Program-made: the position numbers and the translations under genes
Shown: positions 33,794-44,350 of the stretch, in pieces
How positions within the stretch are numbered: position 1 is the first letter of the stretch
How the letters are laid out: each line of letters begins with the position of its first letter
DNA from: an uncultured Aquimarina sp.
GTDB taxonomy: Bacteria > Bacteroidota > Bacteroidia > Flavobacteriales > Flavobacteriaceae
Length of the DNA stretch: 45,611 nt
Direction of reading: 5' to 3'
Assembly: GCA_937958985.1 (NCBI GenBank)
Contig: CALGLV010000013.1
Location: 1 to 45,611, forward strand
The notes under the pieces: model-generated
Seen by the model: only the letters and a program-made list of their open reading frames with translations
Database searches by the model: none
What the model was told of the DNA's origin: nothing

Positions 33794-35854
33794 ATGAGCA
33801 CGCCAAAAAGATATACGATTACCACAGCACTACCTTACACTAACGGACCTATACATATTGGCCACTTGGCTGGTGTTTATGTACCCGCAGATATTTATGC
33901 CCGTTATTTACGCGGAACTGATAAAGACGTGGTTCTTATTGGTGGTAGTGATGAGCATGGAGTGGCAATACCTATGCGTGCCAAAAAGGAAGGTGTTTCA
34001 CCACAGGTAATTATCGATAAATACCATAACATTATTAAAGATTCTTTTGAGGATTTTGGGATTTCGTTCGATAATTATTCGCGTACCTCTAGTAAAATTC
34101 ATCATGAAACCGCATCGGAATTTTTTCAGAAAATGCATAATGCGGGGCAGTTTATAGAAGAAGTTACCGAGCAATTATACGATCCTGAAGCGAAACAGTT
34201 TTTAGCCGATCGTTTTGTAACGGGTACTTGCCCTAAATGTAACCACGAAGAAGCATACGGCGACCAATGTGAAAAATGTGGAAGCTCTTTAAATGCTACC
34301 GATTTAATTAATCCGAAATCAACAATTTCAGGAGCTGAACCTATTACAAAAAGTACCAAACACTGGTTTTTACCTTTAGATAAGTACGAGGATTTCTTAA
34401 AAGAATGGATTTTAGAAGGCCATAAAAAAGATTGGAAAACTAACGTTTACGGACAATGTAAATCGTGGATAGACGATGGTTTAAAACCTCGTGCAGTAAC
34501 TCGCGATTTGGATTGGGGAATTCCTGTTCCCGTTGATGGAGCTGACGGTAAAGTATTGTATGTTTGGTTTGATGCTCCAATTGGATACATTTCTTCTACT
34601 AAGGAATGGGCTGAAAAAGAAGGCAAAAACTGGGAAGACTATTGGAAAAAAGACGATACTAAATTAGTGCATTTTATAGGTAAGGATAATATTGTATTTC
34701 ACTGTATTATTTTCCCTAGTATGCTTAAAGCAGAAGGGACTTATATTTTACCTGAAAATGTACCTGCTAACGAATTTTTGAATCTAGAAGGCAATAAATT
34801 ATCGACTTCGAAAAACTGGGCTGTTTGGCTGCACGAATATTTAGAAGATTTCCCAGGTCAGCAGGATGTATTGCGTTATGCACTTACTGCAAATGCACCA
34901 GAAACTAAAGACAACGATTTTACTTGGAAAGATTTTCAAACCAGAAACAATAGTGAGCTTGTAGCCATATTCGGAAATTTTATTAATAGAGCTGTTGTTT
35001 TAACTCATAAATACTACAACGGGGTAATACCTACTCCAACTACATTGGAGGCTATTGATATTGAAACTTTGGAAAAACTAAAGGCCTACCCTGCTGTAAT
35101 TTCTAGCTCTATTGAACGCTACCGTTTCCGCGAAGCTTCACAAGAGTTAATGAATGTGGCGCGTTTAGGAAATAAATATTTGGCAGACTTAGAACCTTGG
35201 AAAACAGTTAAAGTAGATGAAGAACGTACTAAAACCATAATGTATGTTGCCTTACAAATCGCTTCCGCTTTAGCGACTTTATCAGAACCTTTCTTTCCTT
35301 TTACAGCTGCTAAACTAAAACATATGTTAGCCATTGATGAGACCTTTGTAAAATGGAATGACATTGTAACTGCAGATACGCTTTTACCTAGCGGACATCA
35401 AATTAATAAAGGAGAGCTATTATTCAGTAAAATTGAAGACGCTACTATTGAAGCGCAACTTCAAAAACTAGAAGACACTAAAAAAGCTAATGAAGCGGCT
35501 GCTAAAGAAGTGGAACCTCAAAAAGACATTTGTACTTTTGAAGATTTTTCAAAATTAGACATTCGCACAGGAACTATATTGGAAGCTAAAAAAATGCCTA
35601 AAGCTAAAAAATTATTAGTCTTAAAGGTCGACACTGGTATTGATGTACGCACCATAGTATCGGGTATTGCCGAACATTTTGCTCCCGAAGCTATTGTGGG
35701 AAAACAAGTAAGTGTGCTTGTTAATCTTGCTCCTAGAGCTTTAAGAGGGGTGGATAGTGAAGGAATGATTTTAATGACTGAAACACCAAACGGAAAGCTT
35801 GTTTTTGTAAACCCTGATGAGGATGGCGTAAGTGCTGGTGCTTCTATAAGTTAA
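33794..35854 (+). CDS. metG: Methionyl-tRNA synthetase
   Basis: A 686-residue class I synthetase that charges tRNA-Met. Signatures: the HIGH box HIGHLAG (about 22), a zinc knuckle [18 protein letters not shown] (about 145-162), the KMSKS-equivalent KLSTSK (about 337), an anticodon-binding helical domain (about 380-540), and a C-terminal EMAP/Arc1p-type tRNA-binding domain (about 580-686, with KLDIRTGTI and LKVDTG). Length and domain order are those of the long bacterial form. Single gene with its own -7 box; ends before a strong terminator. Confidence 0.97.
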   Translation: MSTPKRYTITTALPYTNGPIHIGHLAGVYVPADIYARYLRGTDKDVVLIGGSDEHGVAIPMRAKKEGVSPQVIIDKYHNIIKDSFEDFGISFDNYSRTSSKIHHETASEFFQKMHNAGQFIEEVTEQLYDPEAKQFLADRFVTGTCPKCNHEEAYGDQCEKCGSSLNATDLINPKSTISGAEPITKSTKHWFLPLDKYEDFLKEWILEGHKKDWKTNVYGQCKSWIDDGLKPRAVTRDLDWGIPVPVDGADGKVLYVWFDAPIGYISSTKEWAEKEGKNWEDYWKKDDTKLVHFIGKDNIVFHCIIFPSMLKAEGTYILPENVPANEFLNLEGNKLSTSKNWAVWLHEYLEDFPGQQDVLRYALTANAPETKDNDFTWKDFQTRNNSELVAIFGNFINRAVVLTHKYYNGVIPTPTTLEAIDIETLEKLKAYPAVISSSIERYRFREASQELMNVARLGNKYLADLEPWKTVKVDEERTKTIMYVALQIASALATLSEPFFPFTAAKLKHMLAIDETFVKWNDIVTADTLLPSGHQINKGELLFSKIEDATIEAQLQKLEDTKKANEAAAKEVEPQKDICTFEDFSKLDIRTGTILEAKKMPKAKKLLVLKVDTGIDVRTIVSGIAEHFAPEAIVGKQVSVLVNLAPRALRGVDSEGMILMTETPNGKLVFVNPDEDGVSAGASIS

Positions 35855-35957
35855 AAACAATAACTTTATAGAAATTTTAGATTAATAAACAGTTCTTATT
35901 TGGGGAAGCTTACAATTCCTCTAAACATTTAATATTTTAGAACTAAGGCTTAGACAA

Positions 35958-35997
35958 AAAAAAGCTAAGATTTTACACTGTAAAATCTTAGCTTTTC
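35958..35997. terminator. Bidirectional terminator after metG
   Basis: AAAAGCTAAGATTTTACA and the complementary TAAAATCTTAGCTTTT form a stem of about 16 bp with a short loop and A/T-tracts on both sides. It lies between convergent metG and the CBM protein gene and can serve both. Confidence 0.9.
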
Positions 35998-36026
35998 TTA
36001 TTGTATTAAATGTTTAATTACATTTC

Positions 36027-37004
36027 TTACTTTTTCTTTATTTGCTCTATTTTAATAGAATCATACTCAACAGTACCAAGTCCTATATGATGAATAGCTA
36101 GTTGCATTTCACTACTAACGGCTGTAAAATCCCAAGAGAATTTTTCCCATTCAAAACCTGCGTTAAATGTAGTTGATTTGTAGATTTTCTTAGAATCGTC
36201 TTGAACTTGAACTTTTACTTTTTTATTCCCCACAGATCTCGCATAAAAAGTAAGCCTGTAAGTCTTATTCTTTTTAACATTAATTTCTTTTAAACTTTGT
36301 ACGTCCCATAAATTTTTACCTGGCTTTAATAAGGTAACTTTCATAGAACTTTCACCTTGATAAGGAGACCTTCTATTTAACTTAAAATCTGCTTTACCTT
36401 CTCCATCGACAACATTAGTCCAATCGGCAAATCCCTCTTCAAAACCTCCATTATCAATCATACTTGTACTCTTAGAACCAGAAGACTTATTACTAGATGG
36501 TTTTTTACTATTGTTTTTTGTTAATTTCTCAATAACTATATCGTCAATAGAATAAGTGCCTTTACCTAAAAAATGAAATGCTAAGGCTAAATCACTTTCT
36601 TTTGCTTCACTTTCCCAAGTATACAATTTCCATTCATCCGTTAGTTGAAACTCACGACCGGTGTAAGTTGTATTTTGCAATTGGGCTTTTAGTATTTTTC
36701 CTGATCTATTCGCTTTTGCATAAAATTGTATTAGGTATTTACTGTTTTTTCTAGAAGTAAATGGTTGCACCAAATGAATATCCCAGGTATTAGCTCCTAA
36801 ATTAACCACCTCTACACGCAAGCTTTTTTCTCCTGAAAATTTCGTTTTTCTATCATTTTTGAAAAATGCTTTAGATTTATCTAAAGTATTTAGCTCCCAA
36901 TTATTAAAATTATTCTCGAATCCTCCATTTTTCAAAAGATTATCTTTTTGAGAAAAAACGGTTGATGAAGTTATTAATAAGAAAGCAATAAATAGATTTT
37001 TCAT
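36027..37004 (-). CDS. Secreted protein with two carbohydrate-binding (CBM4/9-like) modules
   Basis: A 325-residue protein with a signal peptide (about 1-19, ending VFSQ). Two similar beta-sandwich modules are visible, about 22-160 and 180-322, each opening with NGGFE (LLKNGGFENNFNNW and MIDNGGFEEGFADW) and containing a matching W-D-(I/V) block (NTWDIHLVQPF, NLWDVQSLKEI) and a terminal IDDI/YDSI strand. They are joined by a Ser/Lys-rich linker (about 163-180). This is the pattern of CBM4/9-type ligand-binding modules without an attached enzyme. It probably binds polysaccharide in the periplasm or outside. No T9SS sorting domain is seen at the C-terminus. Confidence 0.78.
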   Translation of the reverse strand: MKNLFIAFLLITSSTVFSQKDNLLKNGGFENNFNNWELNTLDKSKAFFKNDRKTKFSGEKSLRVEVVNLGANTWDIHLVQPFTSRKNSKYLIQFYAKANRSGKILKAQLQNTTYTGREFQLTDEWKLYTWESEAKESDLALAFHFLGKGTYSIDDIVIEKLTKNNSKKPSSNKSSGSKSTSMIDNGGFEEGFADWTNVVDGEGKADFKLNRRSPYQGESSMKVTLLKPGKNLWDVQSLKEINVKKNKTYRLTFYARSVGNKKVKVQVQDDSKKIYKSTTFNAGFEWEKFSWDFTAVSSEMQLAIHHIGLGTVEYDSIKIEQIKKK

Positions 37005-37226
37005 AGGTTTGGGTTTAAAAATTTGGGTATTTTACAAATATGACTAATTAATTAGCATATTACAAATAACAAGCCAACTTCCACCAAAATAACATTTTCG
37101 CAAAAATTTCTTATTGGAACACACTTTTACTTTTTCTAAAAAGATCGCTTCCTAAGTTCAACAAAATTATCAATTTGCAATAATTATTATTTATTATTAC
37201 AGCTATTCTAACTAAAACTTAAAATT

Positions 37227-37778
37227 ATGAGAAAAATACTTCTATTATTACTTAGCTTATCCCTTACCACTGCCTTTACTTCTTGCAATGTAGAAGATAA
37301 AATTAATGAGCTTTTGGAGGATTTAACACAATTTGATATTGACGCCGACACCAATATTACCATAAACATTGCCCCTACAGGCAGTATAACACTAGCAAAT
37401 ACGATTACAACAAACATAGAAGAAGAGTTAGCTAATAATAATTTCAAGCAAGAAAACATTGCATCCATAATATTTAAAGAACTTAGTCTTAACATAGCTG
37501 ATTCTGCATCTATTAATTTTGATGTTGTAGAATCTATTTCTCTTAAAATAGGAGCCGAAGGTTTGGATTTAAGAGAAGTTGCAGCTATTTCTTCGGTTTC
37601 AAACAACTCTAAGTCTCTCGATTTAACACCTCAAGTAAGTAAAGAAGATTTAACACAATACCTATTAAACAACACTATAGTTTACGAGATAACGATAACA
37701 ACTAACCAGGCTATTACTGAGGCTACGTCCTTAGAAATTGCCTCTACATTCACGGTGACTCCTAAAGTGAATTTATAG
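37227..37778 (+). CDS. Putative lipoprotein, unknown function
   Basis: The 183-residue product has a lipoprotein signal ending in TAFTSC (lipidated Cys at about residue 20), followed by an acidic NVEDK stretch. The mature protein (about 35-183) is rich in Ile, Thr, Asn and Ser with alternating patterns such as ITINIAPTGSITL and TVYEITITT-like strands, suggesting a beta-sandwich. I do not recognise a family. It has its own spacer of 222 bp upstream and an intrinsic terminator downstream, so it is a single-gene transcript. Confidence 0.72.
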   Translation: MRKILLLLLSLSLTTAFTSCNVEDKINELLEDLTQFDIDADTNITINIAPTGSITLANTITTNIEEELANNNFKQENIASIIFKELSLNIADSASINFDVVESISLKIGAEGLDLREVAAISSVSNNSKSLDLTPQVSKEDLTQYLLNNTIVYEITITTNQAITEATSLEIASTFTVTPKVNL

Positions 37779-37796
37779 AAAAAACATTCTTATTTT

Positions 37797-37832
37797 AAAA
37801 CCTTAGAAGCTAAAAACTCCTAAGGTTTTTTT
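37797..37832 (+). terminator. Intrinsic terminator after lipoprotein gene
   Basis: AAAACCTTAG and CTAAGGTTTT form a perfect 10-bp stem with a 13-nt loop, followed by a T-run. Confidence 0.88.
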
Positions 37833-37855
37833 GTGCTTTTGTTTTAAATTACGGT

Positions 37856-38758
37856 ATGCTAAAAATTGCCCATCATCCTTGTTATGAACACCCTTTAAAA
37901 AAAGGACATCGTTTTCCTATGGAGAAGTATGATTTACTACCCAAACAACTAATACACGAAGGAACTTGTACCCCAAATAATTTTTTTGAACCCTCTAAGG
38001 TTTCTATTGATAATTTATTGAGAGTACATACTGAAATATATGTAGCTAAATTATTGAATTTAAAACTTTCACAAAGCGAAATACGAATCACCGGATTTCC
38101 TTTATCTCAAACTTTAGTTGATAGAGAGCTTATTATTACACAGGGCACAATAGACGCCTCTTTATTTGCCTTAAATTACGGCGTAGCCATGAATATTGCA
38201 GGGGGCACACATCATGCCTTTTCTGACAAAGGAGAAGCTTTTTGTCTTTTAAATGATCAAGCTATTGGCGCAGCTTATTTATTAAATCGAAAATTGGCTA
38301 CAAAAATATTAATAGTTGATTTAGATGTACACCAAGGCAATGGAACTGCTGAAATTTTTAAAAACAATAATTCTGTATTTACCTTTTCGATGCATGGCGA
38401 AAAAAACTATCCTTTTAAAAAAGAAATATCTGATTTAGACATTGCATTACCCAGCAACACTAAAGACGCCGAATACCTTTCTATTTTAAAAAAAACATTA
38501 CCATTACTTATAAAACAACAACAACCCGATTTTATTTATTACTTATGCGGAGTCGATATTTTAGATACCGATAAACTAGGGAAATTAAGCTGTACTTTGA
38601 AAGGTTGTGCCGAAAGGGATCGATTTGTATTACAGCTATGTAAAGATTATAACATTCCTGTTATGTGCTCTATGGGAGGAGGGTATTCACCCAATATTAA
38701 AACTATTATAGAAGCACACTCGAACACCTTTAGGTTGGCAAATGATTTGTTTTTATAA
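37856..38758 (+). CDS. Histone-deacetylase-superfamily amidohydrolase
   Basis: A 300-residue zinc hydrolase of the arginase/deacetylase fold. The active-site pattern is complete: GGTHHAF (the His pair), LDVHQGNGT (zinc-binding Asp and His), a second zinc Asp in YLCGVDILDTDKLG, and GGGYS (transition-state Tyr). Bacterial members act on small acetylated molecules such as acetoin-related metabolites or acetylpolyamines, or on proteins; the substrate cannot be told here. No signal peptide. It starts 23 nt after the terminator of the lipoprotein gene. Confidence 0.9.
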   Translation: MLKIAHHPCYEHPLKKGHRFPMEKYDLLPKQLIHEGTCTPNNFFEPSKVSIDNLLRVHTEIYVAKLLNLKLSQSEIRITGFPLSQTLVDRELIITQGTIDASLFALNYGVAMNIAGGTHHAFSDKGEAFCLLNDQAIGAAYLLNRKLATKILIVDLDVHQGNGTAEIFKNNNSVFTFSMHGEKNYPFKKEISDLDIALPSNTKDAEYLSILKKTLPLLIKQQQPDFIYYLCGVDILDTDKLGKLSCTLKGCAERDRFVLQLCKDYNIPVMCSMGGGYSPNIKTIIEAHSNTFRLANDLFL

Positions 38759-38821
38759 ACCCTTAAAACGCACATAAACAAATACTTGCTTAAATTTACT
38801 ATATTGTAAAAAAATCAATTT

Positions 38822-39172
38822 ATGCAAAAAAATTGTCCTGAATGTGGAGATAAAATAATTGGACGGTCTGACAAAAAGTTCTGCTCGGATGCTTGTCGAA
38901 ATGTTTTTAATAATAATTTAAACAAGGACACCACTAATCTTATTCGAAATACAAATAACCAACTTCGAAAAAATTATCGAATTTTACAGCAACTTAACCC
39001 AACCGACAAAACAAAAATAGTTAAGAGCAAGTTACTGAATAAAGGATTCGACTTTAACATTTTCACAAGCATCTACACCACAAAAAAAGGAACTACCTAC
39101 TATTTTGTGTATAATCAAGGATACTTACCGCTTGAAAATGATTACTATGCGCTTGTTAAAAGAAATTCTTAA
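38822..39172 (+). CDS. Zinc-ribbon protein (DUF2116-type)
   Basis: A 116-residue protein with an N-terminal treble-clef-like zinc ribbon: CPECGDKIIGRSDKKFCSDAC gives four Cys ligands in two CxxC-type pairs (C5/C8 and a later CxxxC). A basic helical middle (about 30-70) and a small beta-rich C-terminus (about 75-116) follow. Similar Flavobacteriia proteins are annotated only as zinc-ribbon or DUF2116 proteins; function is unknown. Its last 4 bases overlap the convergent CBS gene. Confidence 0.8.
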   Translation: MQKNCPECGDKIIGRSDKKFCSDACRNVFNNNLNKDTTNLIRNTNNQLRKNYRILQQLNPTDKTKIVKSKLLNKGFDFNIFTSIYTTKKGTTYYFVYNQGYLPLENDYYALVKRNS

Positions 39173-39669
39173 TGTTTCCAGTTATGTGAATTCAATTTTA
39201 AAGCAGCTACAATAATATCATGTTGACTAATTTGCCCCACTAATTTCCCATTTTCAAGAACCGGAAAACGCTTGTATGGACTTTTATGAAATTTTTCAGC
39301 TGCTTCAAAAATACTAGCATTAACATCTATAGTCTCCACAATAGAACTCATGTATTTTTCTACTGTTTCAGTACCCATAGGAATATTAAAATACTTACTA
39401 TCACTTAGTGTTTTCATACAATCACTTTCCGAAATCATACCTACTAATTCTCCTTTGCTAACAACTGGACCACCCGTTATTTCGTTTCGAGCTAACGATG
39501 CCATAACATCTATCAACGTATCACTAGGCGAAAAATGAATAAGTTTTTTTGTCATGTAATCTGCCACATTAATTTGTGCATCTATACCTTTGGTTTGCTT
39601 TAAACGCTCACCCATAAAATTTGAAAATCCCATACCTTTTAATTTAGAGTTGATCTTAAATATACTCAT
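39169..39669 (-). CDS. CBS-domain-pair protein
   Basis: I start it at the ATG of MSIFKINSKL; a TTG six codons upstream is the alternative. The 166-residue product has a short N-terminal extension and two CBS motifs (about 37-90, VADYMTKKLIHFSPSDTL, and about 105-160, VEKYMSSIVETIDVNASI), each ending in the usual GxLVGxIS strand. CBS pairs bind adenine nucleotides and regulate partner proteins; as a stand-alone pair the partner is unknown. It lies convergent with the zinc-ribbon gene. Confidence 0.88.
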   Translation of the reverse strand: MSIFKINSKLKGMGFSNFMGERLKQTKGIDAQINVADYMTKKLIHFSPSDTLIDVMASLARNEITGGPVVSKGELVGMISESDCMKTLSDSKYFNIPMGTETVEKYMSSIVETIDVNASIFEAAEKFHKSPYKRFPVLENGKLVGQISQHDIIVAALKLNSHNWKH

Positions 39670-39768
39670 TTTAAGACTGTTAAACAATTAGCTCACTATC
39701 GTAATTATGTTTTTTACTAAAACTGAGTAGTGTTTTTAGTAAAAAAAGTACTTTTATTAAAAAAATAA

Positions 39769-40581
39769 ATGTCAAAAAAAAGTGTTTCTATCATCGGACT
39801 TGGCTGGCTTGGGCTACCGCTATACAAAAATCTATCAAAACTGGGTTACCATTGTAAGGGAAGTACCACATCCTTAACAAAGCAGTCTCTATTAAAACAA
39901 GAAAATATAGAGGCTTACTTATTAGAACTTAAAGAAACAACTATTGAAGGTGCTATTGAAAACTGCTTAGCCAGTTCAGAAATATTAATTTTAAACACCC
40001 CACCAGGTTTGCGAAAGAATCCCGATAGTAGTTATGTCGCAAAAGTTGAACAAATCTTACCCTACATTGAAAAATCGTCTATAAAAAAGATTTTATTTAT
40101 TGGCTCAACTAGTGTTTTTAAAGATGAAGAACACTTTCCTGCAATCACAAATTCGTCGAAACCTAATGCTTTATCTAATGCAGGAAAGCAACTAAGGGAT
40201 GTAGAGAATTTACTAATCAACAATAAAAATTTTGAAACGACTATACTCCGATTTGCTGGTTTAGTAAACGATGAAAGGCACCCTGCAACTATGATGTCCA
40301 AGAGAGCTAGTGTAAAAAATCCTGAAGCCCCCGTAAATCTAATACATCGTGAAGATTGTATTGGAATTATTACTTCAATTATAAATCAAAATCAGTGGAA
40401 TAAAATTTTTAACGCTTCTTTTCCTAAACATATTACCAAACAAAAATATTATAATACGGTATGTGATAGACTAAATTTAAGCCACCCTAATTTTGATACG
40501 GAAACCCTTAGTAAAGGAAAATTAATTGACGGAGAAATCACTTCAAAAGCACTTAACTATACGTACAAATACGTAGTTTAA
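39769..40581 (+). CDS. NAD(P)-binding epimerase/dehydratase-like SDR protein
   Basis: A 270-residue protein of the atypical extended SDR group (YeeZ-like). The nucleotide-binding motif is GLGWLGLPL near the N-terminus, followed by SSEILILNTPPGLRK, ILFIGSTSVF and LRFAGLVNDERHP, and NLIHREDCIGII late in the chain. The classical YxxxK pair is not obvious (the SNAGKQLRDVE region stands where it would be), as in other atypical members, so enzyme activity is uncertain. Single gene with its own spacer; substrate unknown. Confidence 0.8.
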   Translation: MSKKSVSIIGLGWLGLPLYKNLSKLGYHCKGSTTSLTKQSLLKQENIEAYLLELKETTIEGAIENCLASSEILILNTPPGLRKNPDSSYVAKVEQILPYIEKSSIKKILFIGSTSVFKDEEHFPAITNSSKPNALSNAGKQLRDVENLLINNKNFETTILRFAGLVNDERHPATMMSKRASVKNPEAPVNLIHREDCIGIITSIINQNQWNKIFNASFPKHITKQKYYNTVCDRLNLSHPNFDTETLSKGKLIDGEITSKALNYTYKYVV

Positions 40582-40740
40582 AATTAAGTATTTTTAAGAA
40601 TTTAATTGATTTTGAATCATATATTATTAAATTCACTAGTAAATCGTTAAAAAACACAACTATTTATCATTTACCTATCATTATATTAAATATTTATTAT
40701 TCATAATCAGTCCAAACAACTATTAAAACATTTTAAAAGC

Positions 40741-40771
40741 TTGTAAAAAAAGCTTTTCGCCCTTACTTTTG
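40741..40771 (+). promoter_or_regulatory. Promoter of sdhCAB (-33 TTG, -7 TACTTTTG)
   Basis: TTG at 40741 and TACTTTTG at 40764-40771 are separated by 20 nt, close to the Bacteroidota primary-sigma consensus (TTG, about 19 nt, TAnnTTTG). The sdhC ATG lies 26 nt after the box. Confidence 0.75.
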
Positions 40772-40796
40772 TTCAGATTATTAATTAAACAAACAA

Positions 40797-41468
40797 ATGG
40801 GAGGAATTATTAAATCTTCAATTGCAAGAAAAGTCGCTATGGCGCTGTCTGGACTTTTTTTAGTATTTTTTTTACTACAACATTTTAGTATCAATCTGAC
40901 TTCGGTTTTCAGCAAAGATGCTTTTAATGCTACTTCTCATTTTATGGGAACCAACCCTCTAGTGCAGTTTGTTCTTCAGCCTGTGCTAATTTTTGGTGTT
41001 GTTTTTCATTTTATCATGGGATTTATTTTAGAAATACAAAATAGAAAGGCTAGGTCAATTAAATATGCGCAATACAATGGCGGCGCTAATGCTTCTTGGA
41101 TGTCCAGAAATATGATTATTTCTGGTATTGTAGTTTTAGCTTTTTTAGGTCTTCACTTCTACGATTTCTGGATTCCTGAAATTAACACCAAATTTATTCA
41201 GGGCGATATGTCTGGCATGCACAATGGTGAGTTAAGATACTTTACAGAATTACAGCACAAGTTTGTGAGTCCAGTACGCACCTTGCTTTATGTAATTTCA
41301 TTTGCTTTTTTAGCTTTACACCTTTTACATGGTTTTGCTTCTTCTTTTCAATCTGTAGGGGTAAACAATAAATATTCTGGTGGAATTCAAAAATTTGCAA
41401 AAGCCTTTGCAATTGTTATCCCTGCCGGATTTATTTTCGTAGCTATATTTCATCATTTAAACCACTAA
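40797..41468 (+). CDS. sdhC: Succinate dehydrogenase cytochrome b subunit
   Basis: A 223-residue membrane subunit with five hydrophobic helices (about 12-30, 58-80, 105-125, 155-180, 198-220) and His residues in several of them (for example LLQHFSINL, FHFIMGF, LGLHFYDFW, LHLLHGF, FHHLNH) suited to bind two hemes. This is the single-polypeptide, diheme anchor of the Bacteroidota/Bacillus-type enzyme, which passes electrons between succinate and menaquinone. It is the first gene of an sdhCAB operon with a good promoter. Confidence 0.95.
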   Translation: MGGIIKSSIARKVAMALSGLFLVFFLLQHFSINLTSVFSKDAFNATSHFMGTNPLVQFVLQPVLIFGVVFHFIMGFILEIQNRKARSIKYAQYNGGANASWMSRNMIISGIVVLAFLGLHFYDFWIPEINTKFIQGDMSGMHNGELRYFTELQHKFVSPVRTLLYVISFAFLALHLLHGFASSFQSVGVNNKYSGGIQKFAKAFAIVIPAGFIFVAIFHHLNH

Positions 41469-41479
41469 TCACATAAGAC

Positions 41480-43492
41480 ATGGCATTAGATTCTAAAATA
41501 CCAAAAGGTCCATTAGCTGATAAGTGGACAAATCATAAAAATAAAATTAACCTAGTAAACCCTGCCAACAAACGTAATATTGACATTATTGTTGTAGGAA
41601 CAGGACTTGCAGGAGGAAGTGCTGCTGCATCTCTTGCTGAACTAGGATATAATGTAAAAACTTTTTGCTACCAAGATTCCCCACGACGTGCGCATTCTAT
41701 TGCTGCACAGGGAGGTATAAACGCTGCAAAAAATTACCAAGGAGATGGTGACTCTAATTACCGCCTTTTTTACGATACGGTAAAAGGTGGAGATTACCGT
41801 TCACGTGAAGCTAACGTTTATCGTTTGGCTGAAGTTTCAGGAAATATTATAGATCAATGTGTTGCTCAAGGAGTTCCTTTTGCTAGAGAATACGGTGGAC
41901 TACTAGACAACCGTTCTTTTGGAGGGGTGTTAGTATCGCGTACTTTTTACGCTAAAGGACAAACAGGTCAACAACTTTTATTAGGTGCATATTCAGCAAT
42001 GAATCGCCAGATTAATAGAGGTAAAATACAAGCTTTCAACCGTCACGAAATGTTAGATTTAGTGAAAGTTAACGGCAAAGCAAGAGGTATAATAGCACGT
42101 AACTTAGTTACTGGTGAAATCGAAAGACATTCGGCACATGCTGTAGTTATAGCAACAGGTGGTTATGGTAACGTATTTTACTTAAGTACAAATGCCATGG
42201 GTAGTAATGTAATGGCTGCGTGGAGAGCTCACCGTCGTGGTGCTCATTTTGCAAATCCTTGTTACACTCAAATTCACCCAACATGTATTCCTGTTTCAGG
42301 GGATCATCAATCAAAGTTGACATTGATGTCGGAATCACTTCGTAATGATGGTCGTATATGGGTACCTAAGAAAAAAGAAGATGCAATTGCTATTAGAGAA
42401 GGAAAATTGAAACCAACTCAATTAGCTGAAGAAGATAGAGATTATTACTTAGAGCGTCGTTACCCTGCTTTTGGAAACCTAGTACCTCGCGATGTTGCAT
42501 CAAGAGCTGCAAAAGAGCGTTGTGATGCTGGCTATGGAGTAAACAAAACAGGCGAAGCTGTTTATTTAGATTTTGCTGCTGCTATACAGCGTTATGGAAG
42601 TGAGAAAGCGTTAACTTCAGGTATTGATAATCCTTCTTCTGAAAAGATTTTAGAATTGGGTGAAGCAATTATTGAAGCCAAATACGGAAATTTATTCCAA
42701 ATGTATGACAAGATTGTAGATGAAAACCCATACAAAACACCTATGATGATTTACCCAGCGGTACATTATACTATGGGGGGACTTTGGGTAGACTACAACT
42801 TACAAACTACAATTCCTGGTTGTTATGCGGCTGGTGAAGCAAACTTCTCTGACCACGGAGCAAACCGATTAGGAGCTTCTGCGTTAATGCAAGGTTTGGC
42901 CGATGGTTACTTTGTATTACCTTATACTATTGGTGACTATCTTTCGGATGACATTAGAACTGGAAAGATTTCTACAGAAACAGCTGAATTTGATCAAGCT
43001 GAAAAAGAAGTTAAAGATCGTATTCAAAAAATAATGAGTGCTAAAGGAGAGCATTCTGTAGATTATTACCACAAGCGTTTGGGTAAAATTATGTGGAACA
43101 AATGTGGTATGTCTCGTAATGCAAAAGGATTACAAGAAGCTATCGATGAAATTTCTGCACTACGTAAAGATTTTTGGGAGAATGTAAATATCCCTGGTGA
43201 TTCTGTCGGAATGAATACGGAGCTTGAAAAAGCAGGTCGTGTTGCTGACTTTTTAGAATTAGGAGAGTTATTTGCTAAAGATGCCTTGGACAGAAACGAA
43301 TCTTGTGGAGGACATTTTAGAGAAGAATCCGTTGAACAAAGTGGCGAACAAAAAGGGGAAGCACTTCGAGACGATGAAAACTTTAAATATGTATCGGCTT
43401 GGGAATACAAAGGGGAACCTAAAGATGCTCAACTTCATAAAGAAGAACTTACTTACGAAAATATTGAATTAAAAACACGTTCATATAAATAG
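41480..43492 (+). CDS. sdhA: Succinate dehydrogenase flavoprotein subunit
   Basis: The 670-residue catalytic subunit. FAD-binding motif [19 protein letters not shown] (about 37-55), the flavinylation region [17 protein letters not shown], substrate-binding HPTCIP, the catalytic Arg region (RDVASRA) and the [12 protein letters not shown] block are all present. It oxidises succinate to fumarate in the TCA cycle. The gene starts 11 nt after sdhC. Confidence 0.97.
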   Translation: MALDSKIPKGPLADKWTNHKNKINLVNPANKRNIDIIVVGTGLAGGSAAASLAELGYNVKTFCYQDSPRRAHSIAAQGGINAAKNYQGDGDSNYRLFYDTVKGGDYRSREANVYRLAEVSGNIIDQCVAQGVPFAREYGGLLDNRSFGGVLVSRTFYAKGQTGQQLLLGAYSAMNRQINRGKIQAFNRHEMLDLVKVNGKARGIIARNLVTGEIERHSAHAVVIATGGYGNVFYLSTNAMGSNVMAAWRAHRRGAHFANPCYTQIHPTCIPVSGDHQSKLTLMSESLRNDGRIWVPKKKEDAIAIREGKLKPTQLAEEDRDYYLERRYPAFGNLVPRDVASRAAKERCDAGYGVNKTGEAVYLDFAAAIQRYGSEKALTSGIDNPSSEKILELGEAIIEAKYGNLFQMYDKIVDENPYKTPMMIYPAVHYTMGGLWVDYNLQTTIPGCYAAGEANFSDHGANRLGASALMQGLADGYFVLPYTIGDYLSDDIRTGKISTETAEFDQAEKEVKDRIQKIMSAKGEHSVDYYHKRLGKIMWNKCGMSRNAKGLQEAIDEISALRKDFWENVNIPGDSVGMNTELEKAGRVADFLELGELFAKDALDRNESCGGHFREESVEQSGEQKGEALRDDENFKYVSAWEYKGEPKDAQLHKEELTYENIELKTRSYK

Positions 43493-43526
43493 ATGTTAGT
43501 GTTGAGATAAGAGACGTTGAAGAACT

Positions 43527-43554
43527 CTCACTACTCAATACTCAATACTTAAAT
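43527..43554. repeat. Heptanucleotide tandem repeat in sdhA-sdhB spacer
   Basis: CTCACTA, CTCAATA, CTCAATA, CTTAAAT: four 7-bp units, two of them identical. It fills much of the 71-nt gap between two genes that are otherwise expected to be cotranscribed. Confidence 0.7.
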
Positions 43555-43563
43555 CTTGAAAAC

Positions 43564-44310
43564 ATGAAATTATTATTAAAAATATGGCGTCAGAAAAACG
43601 CTGCCAATAAAGGTCAAATGGTTGACTATCCTATTGATGGGATAGAAGAAGACATGTCTTTCTTAGAAATGTTAGATGTTCTAAACGAAGGATTAATTAA
43701 CAAAGGTGAAGAACCTGTTGTTTTTGATCACGACTGTCGCGAAGGTATTTGTGGAATGTGTTCTTTGCAAATTAACGGTGAACCACACGGACCAGACCGA
43801 AAAGTAACAACATGCCAATTACACATGCGTATGTTTAATGATGGTGACACCATCACTATTGAACCTTTTAGAGCAAATGCTTTTCCTGTGGTAAAAGATT
43901 TAATGGTAGACCGTAGTGCTTTTGATCGCATACAACATGCCGGTGGATATGTATCGGTGAATACTTCAGGAAACACTATAGACGCTAATGCAACACCTAT
44001 AAACAAAGGGGATGCTGACGATGCTTTTAATGCTGCTGCTTGTATTGGTTGTGGAGCTTGTGTTGCTGCTTGTAAAAATGCTTCTGCTATGTTATTTACT
44101 TCGGCAAAAGTTTCTCAATACGCATTATTACCTCAAGGACAAGTTGAGGCTACAGAACGCGTGCAAGCCATGGTAGCACAAATGGATGCGGAAGGTTTTG
44201 GTAACTGCACCAATACTGGAGCCTGTGAAATTGAATGCCCTAAAGGAATTTCTTTAGAAAATATAGCACGTATGAATCGTGAATACCTATCCGCTACTAT
44301 TATCGGATAA
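43564..44310 (+). CDS. sdhB: Succinate dehydrogenase iron-sulfur subunit
   Basis: A 248-residue electron-transfer subunit. The N-terminal [2Fe-2S] ligands are in CREGICGMC plus a later Cys (VTTCQLH). The C-terminal clusters are served by [13 protein letters not shown] and the downstream [14 protein letters not shown]ys residues. It relays electrons from the flavoprotein to the heme/menaquinone subunit. It follows sdhA after a 71-nt spacer that contains a heptamer tandem repeat, and is the last gene before an IS256-family element. Confidence 0.96.
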   Translation: MKLLLKIWRQKNAANKGQMVDYPIDGIEEDMSFLEMLDVLNEGLINKGEEPVVFDHDCREGICGMCSLQINGEPHGPDRKVTTCQLHMRMFNDGDTITIEPFRANAFPVVKDLMVDRSAFDRIQHAGGYVSVNTSGNTIDANATPINKGDADDAFNAAACIGCGACVAACKNASAMLFTSAKVSQYALLPQGQVEATERVQAMVAQMDAEGFGNCTNTGACEIECPKGISLENIARMNREYLSATIIG

Positions 44311-44350
44311 ATAAAAACAAAGCTTAGGAATATTTCTAGGTAGTATCCAA

